NCBI GenBank assembly: GCA_903822185.1
Contig: CAIJOA010000017.1
Span: 185,209 to 249,208 of the forward strand
DNA: 64,000 bases
Source: an uncultured Rhodospirillales bacterium
Lineage (GTDB): Bacteria > Pseudomonadota > Alphaproteobacteria > ATCC43930 > CGMCC-115725
Direction: 5' to 3'
In this document: positions 1 to 8,561 of the stretch, one piece after another
Layout of the letters: the number at the start of each line of letters is the position of its first letter
Numbering within the stretch: the stretch's first letter is position 1
Position numbers and translations under genes: made by a program
The notes under the pieces: model-generated
Database searches by the model: none
The model's input: the letters and a program-made list of their open reading frames with translations, nothing else
Told to the model about the DNA's origin: nothing

Positions 1-12
1 GGAGAAAAAGTA

Positions 13-354
13 ATGTCCATTTTCGAGAAATTCTCGGACCGCAGTGGCCCGACGCCGATGGTCCCGGTCGCCCTGCTGTCGGTCGCTTTCCTTCTCGCCA
101 TCGGCTTCCAGACGATGCAGTTGATGCGCGAGCGCAGCAACCTCACCACCGTCTTCACCGGCCAGGAATCGGCCGTCCAACAGACCGTGAAATTGCGCAA
201 CGCCGTGGACTCGTTCGCCGGCGACACCGCGAAGCTGGCCCAGGCCGGCGATCCGCAGGCCAAGCAGGTGGTTGATAGCCTGCGCAGCCAGAACATCACC
301 CTGCGCCCGCCGGCGGCCCCCGCCGCCGCACCGGCGATCGCCCCGACCCGCTAA
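13..354 (+). CDS. Small single-span membrane protein of unknown function
   Basis: The 113-residue product has a short charged N-terminus, then one hydrophobic segment at about residues 18-33, consistent with a single N-terminal membrane anchor. The region after it is charged and probably helical (about 38-95). The tail is a Pro/Ala-rich low-complexity stretch. A GGAG ribosome-binding site lies just upstream of the ATG and a stem-loop follows the stop codon, so this is a real gene, perhaps the last of a unit that starts before the window. I do not recognise a family. Confidence 0.75.
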   Translation: MSIFEKFSDRSGPTPMVPVALLSVAFLLAIGFQTMQLMRERSNLTTVFTGQESAVQQTVKLRNAVDSFAGDTAKLAQAGDPQAKQVVDSLRSQNITLRPPAAPAAAPAIAPTR

Positions 355-368
355 CCCCCGTTTTCAGT

Positions 369-393
369 GAAAGGCGCCCGCGTGGCGCCTTTC
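369..393 (+). terminator. Stem-loop after the first gene
   Basis: A perfect 10-bp stem (GAAAGGCGCC / GGCGCCTTTC) with a 5-nt loop starts 15 bases after the stop codon. The following bases are pyrimidine-rich but have only short T runs, so termination strength is uncertain. Confidence 0.65.
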
Positions 394-506
394 CTTTGCC
401 CATTTATAACATAATATATTTGTGAATAATGGGCATTGAAACAAAAGAAAATGTGAAATATCTTCATAGACAATAGATTTCACGATCTTCTTTTGGAAAA
501 TACCCG
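394..506. other. AT-rich intergenic region with inverted repeat
   Basis: This stretch is far more AT-rich than its surroundings. It holds an 8-bp inverted repeat (TGCCCATT at 397-404, AATGGGCA at 428-435) around an A/T-only core that includes TATAAC and ATAATATA. It probably carries the promoter for the downstream genes. No gene is visible in it. Confidence 0.4.
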
Positions 507-710
507 ATGTCCACCTTTGCCATGCCGGACGATGTGCATCTTCCCGTCATCACGGACCTGTCGCAGCCGGATCAAAGTCTGGCTGTCGCGGTTCGCGGCT
601 TGTTGGGTGACGCCCGAGACGCGGTGCAACGCTTGACCGCTGCACGACTCGCCCGCTACGCCTCGGCGCAGCGCGGCCGGCACCCGGCCCCGCCGACAAC
701 AGCACATTGA
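507..710 (+). CDS. Possible small protein upstream of the peroxiredoxin
   Basis: A 67-codon frame starts with ATG, eight bases after a GGAAAA sequence, and ends 18 bases before the peroxiredoxin start. The middle is Ala/Arg-rich and could form a helix. The C-terminus is Pro-rich. No family is recognised and an overlapping frame on the other strand is also open, so this is a weak call. Confidence 0.35.
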   Translation: MSTFAMPDDVHLPVITDLSQPDQSLAVAVRGLLGDARDAVQRLTAARLARYASAQRGRHPAPPTTAH

Positions 711-728
711 TCGAAAGGGCACGCCATC

Positions 729-1385
729 ATGTCATTGCAGCTTGGCTCTATCGCGCCTGACTTCACCCAAGACTCCAGCGAAGGTCCGATCCATTTCAAC
801 GAATGGGCCGGCAATTCGTGGGTCGTTTTGTTTTCGCACCCGAAGGACTTCACCCCGGTCTGCACCACCGAACTGGGCACCGTCGCCCGGTTGAAGGGCG
901 AATTCGACAAGCGCGGCGTCAAAGTGATCGGCCTGTCCGTCGATCCGGTCGGCGATCACACCCGTTGGGCCGCTGACATCAAAGAAACCCAAGGCACGGC
1001 GCCGAATTATCCGATCCTGGCGGATGCCGATTTCAAAGTGTCGAAGCTCTATGAGATGCTGCCCGCCTCGACCTCGGGCGATCCGTCGAAGCGCACCCCG
1101 GCCGACAATCAGACCGTGCGCAACGTCTTCGTCATCGCGCCGGACAAGAAGATTCGCCTAATCCTGATCTATCCGATGGCGACAGGCCGCAACTTCGACG
1201 AGATCCTGCGCGTCATCGATTCGCTGCAGCTCACCGACGCGCACAAGGTGGCGACGCCGGCGAATTGGAAGCAAGGCGACGACGTCATCATCACCACCGC
1301 CGTCAGCGACGAGGAAGCGAAGACCCGCTTCCCCAAGGGCTTCAAGACGCTGAAGCCTTATCTGCGCCTGACGCCGCAACCCTAA
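729..1385 (+). CDS. 1-Cys peroxiredoxin (Prx6 type)
   Basis: A cytoplasmic thiol peroxidase that reduces hydrogen peroxide and organic hydroperoxides. The PVCTTE motif places the peroxidatic cysteine at residue 45, and it is the only cysteine in the 218-residue protein, which defines the 1-Cys type. The long C-terminal extension with the WKQGDDVII region is typical of the Prx6/AhpC-TSA subgroup. It lies 48 bases upstream of the DUF2849-sulfite reductase genes on the same strand. Because sulfite reduction uses oxygen-sensitive siroheme/Fe-S chemistry, joint expression is plausible but not shown. Confidence 0.93.
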   Translation: MSLQLGSIAPDFTQDSSEGPIHFNEWAGNSWVVLFSHPKDFTPVCTTELGTVARLKGEFDKRGVKVIGLSVDPVGDHTRWAADIKETQGTAPNYPILADADFKVSKLYEMLPASTSGDPSKRTPADNQTVRNVFVIAPDKKIRLILIYPMATGRNFDEILRVIDSLQLTDAHKVATPANWKQGDDVIITTAVSDEEAKTRFPKGFKTLKPYLRLTPQP

Positions 1386-1433
1386 TCGCCGCCCAACCTT
1401 CATCACGACAGAGCGACGGCACGGATAGAATCG

Positions 1434-1733
1434 ATGCAACTCGTCACGGGAAATCGACTGCGCGACGGCGTACCGATCTATTTCGTCGGTAACGGCCAAT
1501 GGTCGCCCTCGATCGACGCGGCGCAGTTGGTCGAGGACGCCGAGGCCGATGCTCTTCTGGCTGTATCGCAGGAAGGGGCACCGCCTCTTCCTGCGGTCGG
1601 CTCCGTCTTGATTGAGGCGGTGCGTGAAAACGGGCACATTAAGCCCATCAGTTTGCGCGAACGTATTCGGGCAGAGGGACCGACCACGGGACCGATGACC
1701 CATCAGACCGCCATCGAGACGGCTGCCCGCTAG
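1434..1733 (+). CDS. DUF2849 family protein
   Basis: A 99-residue protein whose N-terminus (NRLRDGVPIYFVGNGQWS) matches the DUF2849 family as I know it. That family is usually encoded directly before the assimilatory nitrite/sulfite reductase in alphaproteobacteria. The same arrangement is seen here, with a 12-base gap before the reductase. An accessory role in sulfite reduction is inferred from this linkage only. There are no cysteines and no membrane segment. Confidence 0.85.
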   Translation: MQLVTGNRLRDGVPIYFVGNGQWSPSIDAAQLVEDAEADALLAVSQEGAPPLPAVGSVLIEAVRENGHIKPISLRERIRAEGPTTGPMTHQTAIETAAR

Positions 1734-1745
1734 GAGTTTCTCTTC

Positions 1746-3395
1746 GTGTATCGTTATGACGATTTCGATCATCGCTTCGTCGATGAGCGCGTCGCGCAAT
1801 ATCGCGACCAGGTGCGCCGTCGCCTCGCCGGGCAACTGACCGAGGACGAGTTCAAGCCGCTGCGGCTGATGAACGGTCTCTATCTTCAGATGCACGCCTA
1901 TATGCTGCGCATCGCCATTCCTTATGGCGCGTTCGATTCGGCCAAGATGCGCAAGCTGGCCCATATCACGCGCAAATACGATCGCGGCTACGGCCATTTC
2001 ACCACGCGCCAGAATCTGCAACTCAACTGGATCAAACTGGAAGACACGCCCGACATCCTGGCGGAACTGGCCAGCGTCGAGATGCACGCGATCCAGACCA
2101 GCGGCAATTCCTTCCGCAACACGACGACCGATCCCTTCGCCGGCGTCGCCCACGACGAGATCGAAGACCCGCGTCCCTATGCCGAAATCCTTCGGCAATG
2201 GTCCACGCTCCATCCGGAATTCTCGTTCCTGCCGCGCAAATTCAAGATCGCTGTCTCGGCCTCGACCGAGGACCGCGCGGCGGTGAAGATGCACGATGTC
2301 GGACTGTATCTGCGCCGCAACGACAAGGGCGAGGTCGGGTTTGAAGTCATGGCCGGTGGCGGACTTGGCCGTACACCGTTGCTTAGCCACACGATCAAAC
2401 CGTTCGTCGCGCGCCGCGATCTCCTCTCGTACCTCGAAGCGGTTTTGCGCGTTTATAACCAGTACGGACGCCGCGATAATATCTATAAGGCCCGCATCAA
2501 GATTCTGGTGCAGAGCCTGGGCGCGAAGAAATTCGCCGAAGAGGTCGAAGCCGAATGGCTGGCCTCGGATCGCGAAGCGGCCGCCCTGCCCGACAATTAC
2601 GTCCGCGAGATTGCTTCGGCCTTCGCCCTACCGGCCTATGACAACACGCCCGTCGATGAAGCTGCGTTCAAGCGTGATGCGGCGGCCAACCCGGCCTTCG
2701 CCCGCTGGCTGAGGCGCAATACCTTCGGGCATAAGAGTTCCAACCACGCCGTGGTGACGATCTCGCTGAAGCCGGTCGGCGAGACGCCGGGCGATTGCAG
2801 CGCCGATCAGATGGATCTGGTCGCCGATCTGGCCGACGAATTGAGCTTCGGCGAAATCCGCGCCGCCTATGAACAGAACTTGGTCCTGCCGCATGTCCGG
2901 CGCGACGCGCTGTTCGGTTTGTGGAAGCGGCTCGAGGCGGCGGGGCTCGGCACCGCGAATATCGGCCAGATCACCGACATCATCTGCTGTCCCGGCATGG
3001 ATTATTGCAGCCTCGCCACCGCGCGCTCGATTCCGATCGCACAGGATCTCGCGCGGCACATGGCGGCCAAGGAAGAGGCCATCGGCACCTTCAACATCAA
3101 GATTTCCGGCTGCATCAATGCCTGCGGCCATCATCATCTCGGCCATATCGGCATTCTGGGCGTCGATAAGAACGGCGAAGAGGTCTATCAGATCACGCTG
3201 GGCGGCGACGCCGGCAACAACGCCGCGGTCGGCACCATCATCGGGCCGGCGCTGAAGTCGGACGCCGTCACTGGCGGCATCGACACGCTGATCGACGTCT
3301 ATTTGAAACTGCGCCAGGACGGCGAACGTTTCCCCGACACTTATCGCCGCATCGGCGCCAAACCCTTCAAAGAGGCGCTCTATGCTGTTGCTTGA
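1746..3395 (+). CDS. Nitrite/sulfite reductase, siroheme hemoprotein (CysI-type)
   Basis: Reduces sulfite to sulfide (or nitrite to ammonia) with six electrons, using siroheme coupled to a 4Fe-4S cluster. The cluster/siroheme cysteines are present as C-x5-C (C415, C421) and C-x3-C (C456, C460) in a 549-residue protein with the usual duplicated ferredoxin-like halves. The start is GTG, preceded by AGGAG. DUF2849 upstream and DUF934 downstream favour sulfite in cysteine biosynthesis. No flavoprotein subunit lies nearby, so electrons probably come from ferredoxin or an unlinked reductase. Its 3' end overlaps the next gene by 14 bases, indicating translational coupling. Confidence 0.93.
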   Translation: MYRYDDFDHRFVDERVAQYRDQVRRRLAGQLTEDEFKPLRLMNGLYLQMHAYMLRIAIPYGAFDSAKMRKLAHITRKYDRGYGHFTTRQNLQLNWIKLEDTPDILAELASVEMHAIQTSGNSFRNTTTDPFAGVAHDEIEDPRPYAEILRQWSTLHPEFSFLPRKFKIAVSASTEDRAAVKMHDVGLYLRRNDKGEVGFEVMAGGGLGRTPLLSHTIKPFVARRDLLSYLEAVLRVYNQYGRRDNIYKARIKILVQSLGAKKFAEEVEAEWLASDREAAALPDNYVREIASAFALPAYDNTPVDEAAFKRDAAANPAFARWLRRNTFGHKSSNHAVVTISLKPVGETPGDCSADQMDLVADLADELSFGEIRAAYEQNLVLPHVRRDALFGLWKRLEAAGLGTANIGQITDIICCPGMDYCSLATARSIPIAQDLARHMAAKEEAIGTFNIKISGCINACGHHHLGHIGILGVDKNGEEVYQITLGGDAGNNAAVGTIIGPALKSDAVTGGIDTLIDVYLKLRQDGERFPDTYRRIGAKPFKEALYAVA

Positions 3396-3879
3396 AGACG
3401 GCACGCTTCGCGAAGACGGCTGGCATCACGTCGCCGACGACGAAGCCATTCCGGCGAGCGGCGATATCACCGTCTCGTTCACGCGCTGGAAGGAAGTCGG
3501 CGCAACGCTGAACGGGCGTAGCGGCAAGCTGGGTCTGCGGCTCGACAACACGACCGCACCCGCTGATGTCGCGCCCGATCTGAGCCACTTTCAGCTCATC
3601 GTGCTGAACTTTCCGAAATTCACCGACGGACGCGCCTATTCGCAAGCACGCCTGTTGCGCACGCGCCATGGCTATAAGGGCGAGCTGCGCGCCGGCGGCA
3701 ATGTGTTGCGCGATCAGTTGCTGTTCATGCGCCGTTGCGGCTTCAACAGCTTCATCGTCGGCGAACGCGCGGTCAAAGAAGACTGGGCCAAAGCCTTCGG
3801 CGAGTTCGACGTCTTCTACCAGACCGCACAGGACGGTCGGCCCTGGGTGATGCGTCAACGACTTAACGCCGCCCCCTGA
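3382..3879 (+). CDS. DUF934 family protein of the sulfite-reduction operon
   Basis: A 165-residue protein of the DUF934 type, which commonly follows the assimilatory sulfite reductase gene in proteobacteria. It starts inside the reductase gene (14-base overlap), the clearest sign of a shared operon. The conserved stretches FPKFTDGRAYSQARLLR and GNVLRDQLLFMRRCGF are family-like. Its biochemical role is not established; assembly of, or electron delivery to, the reductase are inferences. Confidence 0.88.
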   Translation: MLLLEDGTLREDGWHHVADDEAIPASGDITVSFTRWKEVGATLNGRSGKLGLRLDNTTAPADVAPDLSHFQLIVLNFPKFTDGRAYSQARLLRTRHGYKGELRAGGNVLRDQLLFMRRCGFNSFIVGERAVKEDWAKAFGEFDVFYQTAQDGRPWVMRQRLNAAP

Positions 3880-4070
3880 GATTTCAGTTAGCGTGCTTTA
3901 CCCTTCGTTAGAGGGTTTGGCCTAGTCTCTGGGTAGCCGGAAAGTGGCCTCCGGCTTGTTGTTCGTTAGTATAGTATCTCGCGCGCGCGATAGTCGCGGC
4001 CGACGGCGGTTCCCCCTCAGCTGTCTTCGGCCGCGACTGTTATCTCAGTCGCCGGCCATATCATTTCCTC
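3880..4070. other. Structured region between convergent genes
   Basis: This gap between DUF934 (+) and thpR (-) has three potential stem-loops. The strongest is a perfect 12-bp pair (AGTCGCGGCCGA at 3992-4003, TCGGCCGCGACT at 4027-4038) around a 23-nt loop. Smaller ones form around CCCT...AGGG (about 3901-3915) and GCCGGA...TCCGGC (about 3934-3953). None has a long T-tract. It may be a bidirectional termination zone or a small RNA locus. Confidence 0.45.
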
Positions 4071-4595
4071 TTAAGACAATTTGTAGTCGGCCTGGTCTTC
4101 GTAGATCGAACCGCTCTTCGTCAGATAGCTGGCGATCAGGCTGAAGCGATCGACCGGAAACGGCGCGGCGCGGAACAGCGCATGTTCCGTCAGATAAGTT
4201 TGCAGCTTCGCCTCGGTCACGTATTTCAACCGCGCCATCGTGACGTGCGGCGTGTAGCGCCGTTCCTCGGGCGGGAAACCCATCCGCGACAAGGCGCTTT
4301 CGATCTTTTCATGCAGATGCTGCAGCGCCGGATTGCGTTCGACCCCGACCCATAATTGCCGCAAGCCGAAATGCCCGACCGTCGCCAGCGTCACATCGAA
4401 ACGCGGCGCGCGAATCTGCAGCAACGCCTCGTCGATATCCGCGGCCTGGACTTCATCGACCTCGCCGATGAAGCGTAGCGTGACGTGATAATTACCTGCA
4501 TCGACCCATTTCGCGCCCTGAACCCCCGACGCCGTCAGCGACAGGCGCAGTTTCAAGTCGGGCGGCAAGGCGATGCCGACGAAGAGCCGCAGCAT
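4071..4595 (-). CDS. thpR: RNA 2',3'-cyclic phosphodiesterase (LigT/ThpR)
   Basis: A member of the 2H phosphoesterase superfamily that opens 2',3'-cyclic phosphate ends on RNA. Both catalytic HxT motifs are present, HVTL at residues 37-40 and HVTM at 117-120. The 174-residue length fits the family. It lies three bases downstream of the tesA-like gene on the same strand, so the two are probably co-transcribed. The physiological RNA substrate in bacteria is not settled. Confidence 0.92.
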   Translation of the reverse strand: MLRLFVGIALPPDLKLRLSLTASGVQGAKWVDAGNYHVTLRFIGEVDEVQAADIDEALLQIRAPRFDVTLATVGHFGLRQLWVGVERNPALQHLHEKIESALSRMGFPPEERRYTPHVTMARLKYVTEAKLQTYLTEHALFRAAPFPVDRFSLIASYLTKSGSIYEDQADYKLS

Positions 4596-4598
4596 GGT

Positions 4599-5261
4599 TT
4601 AAGAAGCAGGTTTGCCGAGAAGTTGTTCGACGGCAGGCGCGATACGCGCGACGATCTTTTCGACCCCGGCGGCATTGGGATGCAGCCCATCGCCCTGATT
4701 GAGCGTCGAGTCCGTCGCGACGCCATCGAGGAAAAACGGATAGAGCGGCACGTCGTATTTTTTCGCCAGCGCCGGATAAATCTCGTTGAACGACTTTTGG
4801 TAATCCGGTCCCCAGTTTGGCGGCGCGAGCATGCCGAGCAGCAGGACCTTCACCTTCGCGGCTTTGAGCTTGCCCAGGATTTCGTCGAGATTGGCCGCGG
4901 TCAATTTCGGATCGATGCCGCGCAGCATGTCGTTGGCGCCGAGTTCGACCAGCACGACATCGGGATGATCGTTCAGCGACCAGTCGATCCGCGCCCGTCC
5001 GCCCGCGGTCGTGTCACCCGATACGCCGCCATTGGTGATGGCGATATCGTACCCATCTGTCTTGAGCTTTGCCGCGAGGCGCGTCGTGAAGCCATCGGCA
5101 GGCGGCAGGCCATATCCCGCCGTCAAACTGTCACCGAAAGCCAATATATGCGTCGTCGCGGCCGATGCTGTAGCAACGCCTAGCGAAAGCGTGATCGCCG
5201 CAACGACGAGCGCTCGATTGACAAAGACCGCACCGCGGCGATAACGAGCATAAAGGCGCAT
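4599..5261 (-). CDS. tesA: Periplasmic SGNH lysophospholipase/arylesterase (TesA-like)
   Basis: A secreted GDSL/SGNH esterase. The start at 5261 gives a 220-residue protein with a signal peptide (hydrophobic core about residues 17-31, cleavage near ASA). All four blocks are visible: FGDSLTAG (Ser45), the SGDTTAGG Gly, GAND with Asn, and DGLHPN with the catalytic Asp-His. The ATG overlaps the divergent ybbA ATG by two bases. The same divergent tesA/ybbA-ybbP arrangement occurs in E. coli, which supports the assignment. A longer reading to 5546 would run inside ybbA and is unlikely. Confidence 0.9.
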   Translation of the reverse strand: MRLYARYRRGAVFVNRALVVAAITLSLGVATASAATTHILAFGDSLTAGYGLPPADGFTTRLAAKLKTDGYDIAITNGGVSGDTTAGGRARIDWSLNDHPDVVLVELGANDMLRGIDPKLTAANLDEILGKLKAAKVKVLLLGMLAPPNWGPDYQKSFNEIYPALAKKYDVPLYPFFLDGVATDSTLNQGDGLHPNAAGVEKIVARIAPAVEQLLGKPAS

Positions 5262-5955
5262 GACAGAATCAAGCATCGAGAAACCGTTGATCCTCCTGGA
5301 GGATGTGCGTCTTACACTGGCGAGCGCGGCTGGTCCCGTCAATGTGCTGCGCGGCATCTCGCTCGCGGTTGAAGCGGCGACTACCATCGGCGTCGTTGGG
5401 CCATCGGGATCGGGCAAATCGACCTTGATGATGATCCTCGGCGGACTCGAACGCGCCAGTTCCGGCCGCGTCGAAATCGCCGGCCACGACCTCAACAAGA
5501 TGAATGAAGACGCGTTGGCGCGGTTCCGGCGCGACAATGTCGGCATCGTCTTTCAGTCCTTTCATCTCGTGCCGACGATGAACGCGCTGGAGAACGTCGC
5601 CGTTCCGTTGGAACTCGCTGGACGCCGGGATGCTTTCGAGATGGCGCGCGCGGGATTGGAAGCGGTCGGACTCAAGGACCGCGTGCTGCATTACCCGTCG
5701 CAGCTTTCCGGCGGCGAGCAACAACGTGTCGCCATCGCCCGCGCTTTCGCCTCGCGCCCGAAATTGCTGTTGGCCGACGAGCCGACCGGCAATCTGGACG
5801 GCGCGACCGGCAAGCAGGTGATCGAATTGCTGTTCCGGCTGCATGCCGAAGTCGGCACGACGCTGATCCTCATCACCCACGATCCGGCGCTGGCCGCGCG
5901 GTGCAATCGCACCATCAATCTCGTCGATGGGTTGATCGCGGGGCCGCCGTCTTGA
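5260..5955 (+). CDS. ybbA: ABC transporter ATP-binding protein (YbbA/LolD-like)
   Basis: A 231-residue MacB/LolD-type ATPase. Walker A (GPSGSGKST) is at about residues 47-55, followed by the Q-loop (VFQSFH), the signature LSGGEQQR, Walker B LLLADEPT and the switch histidine in LITHD. It pairs with the FtsX-domain permease immediately downstream. The YbbAP complex is associated with lipid or hydrophobic-compound handling at the inner membrane. Divergent tesA, a secreted lipid esterase, fits that context but does not prove a substrate. Confidence 0.93.
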   Translation: MTESSIEKPLILLEDVRLTLASAAGPVNVLRGISLAVEAATTIGVVGPSGSGKSTLMMILGGLERASSGRVEIAGHDLNKMNEDALARFRRDNVGIVFQSFHLVPTMNALENVAVPLELAGRRDAFEMARAGLEAVGLKDRVLHYPSQLSGGEQQRVAIARAFASRPKLLLADEPTGNLDGATGKQVIELLFRLHAEVGTTLILITHDPALAARCNRTINLVDGLIAGPPS

Positions 5956-5966
5956 AATCCGGCGCG

Positions 5967-8474
5967 ATGGCCCTGGCCTTTGCGCGGCGAGAGTTGCGCG
6001 GCGGCTTACGCGGCTTCTGGGTGTTTCTTGCCTGCCTTGCCCTAGGCGTTGCGGTGATCGCCGGTGTCGGTTCGCTCTCCGCCTCGATCAATGCCGGGCT
6101 CAACACCGATGCGCGCGCCTTGTTGGGCGGCGATGTCGAATTTCACCTGACGCAACGCCCCGCCCGCGACGACGAACAGAAGTTCCTCGCCGAACAGGGA
6201 ACCATGTCGGTTCTGGCGCGAATGCGCGCGATGGCGATCAGCGACAACGGCGCAGCGCGCAGCCTGATCGAAATGAAAGCCGTCGATAGCGCTTATCCGC
6301 TCTACGGCGCGGTGACGCTCGATCCGGCCCAGGATTTCCCGGCAGCGCTGGCCCAGCGCGACGGGATGTGGGGCGCCGTTGTCGCGCCGACCCTGCTCGA
6401 CCGGCTGAACCTCAAGCTGGGCGATGTCATCCGCGTCGGCACGCAGCGTTTCGTCCTGCGCGCGACATTGGCGCACGAGCCCGACAGCGTCAGCGGCATT
6501 TATGAATTGGGGCCGCGCGTCGTCATATCGCACGCGGCGTTGCCCTTGACCGGCCTTATCGCACCGGGTGCCTTGGTCGAATATGCCTATCGTCTGCGCC
6601 TTCCCGCAGGAACGGATGTGCAGACCGTGATCGACGCGGCGAAAGAACGCTTCCCGCAAGCCGGTTGGCGCATCCGTTCCTTCGCCGACGCCTCGCCCAG
6701 CCTGCAGACGCTGCTCGATCGGGTCACGGTGTTCCTGACACTGGTTGGATTGACGACGCTGCTGGTCGGCGGCGTCGGTGTCGGCAATGCGGTCGAGAGT
6801 TATCTCGCGACCAAGATCGAGACCATCGCGACGCTGAAATGTCTCGGTGCATCGCGCGGCCTCGTCTTCACGACCTATATGATGCAGGTGCTGGTGCTGG
6901 CCGTTGCCGGCATCGCCGCGGGCCTGATCGTCGGCGGGCTGGCCCCCTTCGCGGCGATTCCGCTTTTACCCGCCGCGCTGCCGGTCGAGGCGAAGATCGG
7001 TCTCTATCCGACGCCGCTGCTGCTCGCCGCGCTTTATGGGCTTCTCGCAACGCTGGCTTTCGCGGCCTGGCCGATCGGCGCAGCCTGCGAGATTCGCGCG
7101 GCCAGCCTGTTCCGTAATCTGATCGCGCCTGAGACAACGCGTCCGGGCTGGATGCCGGGCCTGATCGCCGGGCTCGCATTGATCGGTCTTGCCGCGACCG
7201 CTGTGATCACCGCACCCGATCGCACTATCGCCTGGTGGTTCATCGGCGGCGCAGCGGGAGCGATGGTCGTCTTCCGTCTTGTGGCGCAGGGCATGATGAA
7301 GCTCGCAGCGCTTGCCGGACGGCCGCGTCTGCCGAGCCTGCGGCTTGCCCTCGCCAATCTCTATCGTCCCGGTGCGCCGACCGCGGGTGTCGTCGCCTCG
7401 CTGGGACTCGGCCTGACCGTGCTGGTGTCGGTGGCACTGGTGCATGGCGATCTCGCCAGTCAGCTCGACGAGACATTGCCGCAGCACGCGCCGTCTTATT
7501 TCTTCATCGATATCCAGCCCGATCAGGTCGCGCCGTTCAATCAATTGCTGGCAACGATGCCCAGCGTCAGCGACGTTCATGCGGTACCGAGCCTGCGCGG
7601 CCGCTTGTCGGCACTCAACGGCGTACCGATCGAGCAAGCCTTTGTCGGCCCCGATGCGCGCTGGGCGACGAGCAATGAACGCGGCCTGACCTATGCCGCC
7701 ACGCTGCCGCCCGGATCGCGTCTCGTCGCGGGTGAGTGGTGGCCGGCGGATTATCGCGGCCCGCCGCTGGTATCGTTCGCCGCCGATCTGGCGCGCGGCA
7801 TGAAACTCAAGGTCGGCGATACCATCACCGTCAACGTGCTAGGCCGCGACGTCACCGCCAAGATCGCCAATCTGCGCGAGATCGACTGGACCTCACTCAA
7901 CATCAACTTCGCCATCGTGCTGTCCCCCGGCACATTGGATGGCGCACCGCAGAATTTTATCGCCACCGTGCGCACCGCGCCCGGAACGGAGAGCGCGCTG
8001 GAACGCGCCGTCACCGATACCTTTCCGAATGTCTCGGCCATCGGCGTGAAAGACGCATTGGGCACCTTGAGCGAGATCGTCGCCGCCATTGCCGCCGCCA
8101 TCCGCATTACCGCCGTGATCACATTGATCGCCGGCGCGTTGGTGTTGGCCGGCGCCATCGCGGCCAGTCATCGCCGCCGTGTCTATGAAGCGGTGGTGCT
8201 GAAAGTTCTCGGCGCATCGCGCGCCCAGGTGATGAGCAGCTTCCTGATCGAATACGGTCTCGTCGGTTTGGCCGCCGCCGTGATCGCAGCGGGTATCGGC
8301 ACCGTCGCCGCCTATTTCGTTTTGACCCGCGTCATGCACGCGCCGTGGGATTTCCTCGGCGGTGAGGTCGTCATGACCATCGTCGGCGCCGTCGTGCTGA
8401 CGCTGCTGGCGGGATTGGCCGGGACGTGGCGGGCCTTGGGCGCAAAGGCCGCGCCGTTTCTGCGCAACGAATAG
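5967..8474 (+). CDS. ybbP: ABC transporter permease with two FtsX domains (YbbP-like)
   Basis: A large permease of about 835 residues. It has an N-terminal membrane helix and periplasmic domain, a three-helix FtsX bundle, a central helical pair, a second periplasmic domain and a C-terminal FtsX bundle (VVLKVLGASRAQV is the typical cytoplasmic motif; the first bundle has IATLKCLGASRG). This duplicated layout is that of YbbP. The ATG at 5967 is chosen; a TTG at 5952 overlapping the ybbA stop codon is an alternative. Coupled with ybbA and very probably its membrane partner. Confidence 0.92.
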   Translation: MALAFARRELRGGLRGFWVFLACLALGVAVIAGVGSLSASINAGLNTDARALLGGDVEFHLTQRPARDDEQKFLAEQGTMSVLARMRAMAISDNGAARSLIEMKAVDSAYPLYGAVTLDPAQDFPAALAQRDGMWGAVVAPTLLDRLNLKLGDVIRVGTQRFVLRATLAHEPDSVSGIYELGPRVVISHAALPLTGLIAPGALVEYAYRLRLPAGTDVQTVIDAAKERFPQAGWRIRSFADASPSLQTLLDRVTVFLTLVGLTTLLVGGVGVGNAVESYLATKIETIATLKCLGASRGLVFTTYMMQVLVLAVAGIAAGLIVGGLAPFAAIPLLPAALPVEAKIGLYPTPLLLAALYGLLATLAFAAWPIGAACEIRAASLFRNLIAPETTRPGWMPGLIAGLALIGLAATAVITAPDRTIAWWFIGGAAGAMVVFRLVAQGMMKLAALAGRPRLPSLRLALANLYRPGAPTAGVVASLGLGLTVLVSVALVHGDLASQLDETLPQHAPSYFFIDIQPDQVAPFNQLLATMPSVSDVHAVPSLRGRLSALNGVPIEQAFVGPDARWATSNERGLTYAATLPPGSRLVAGEWWPADYRGPPLVSFAADLARGMKLKVGDTITVNVLGRDVTAKIANLREIDWTSLNINFAIVLSPGTLDGAPQNFIATVRTAPGTESALERAVTDTFPNVSAIGVKDALGTLSEIVAAIAAAIRITAVITLIAGALVLAGAIAASHRRRVYEAVVLKVLGASRAQVMSSFLIEYGLVGLAAAVIAAGIGTVAAYFVLTRVMHAPWDFLGGEVVMTIVGAVVLTLLAGLAGTWRALGAKAAPFLRNE

Positions 8475-8561
8475 CACTCACGCGATTGTCATTCTGCTGT
8501 CCGGGCGAAGCGCTTAGACTCGGCCGTTACGATGCCGGGAAGCGGCGCCAGGGAGAGAGCG

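Noticed and set aside
480..722. Minus-strand small frame opposite the 507-710 candidate
   Set aside because: No ribosome-binding site, Cys/Arg-rich N-terminus, and it faces the promoter region of the peroxiredoxin.
1158..2390. Minus-strand frame of 410 codons opposite the peroxiredoxin and sulfite reductase
   Set aside because: Antisense to coding sequence with clear motifs; no start signal and no family resemblance.
5262..5546. Longer N-terminus for the tesA-like protein
   Set aside because: It would run through the ybbA coding region and place the signal peptide far from the N-terminus.
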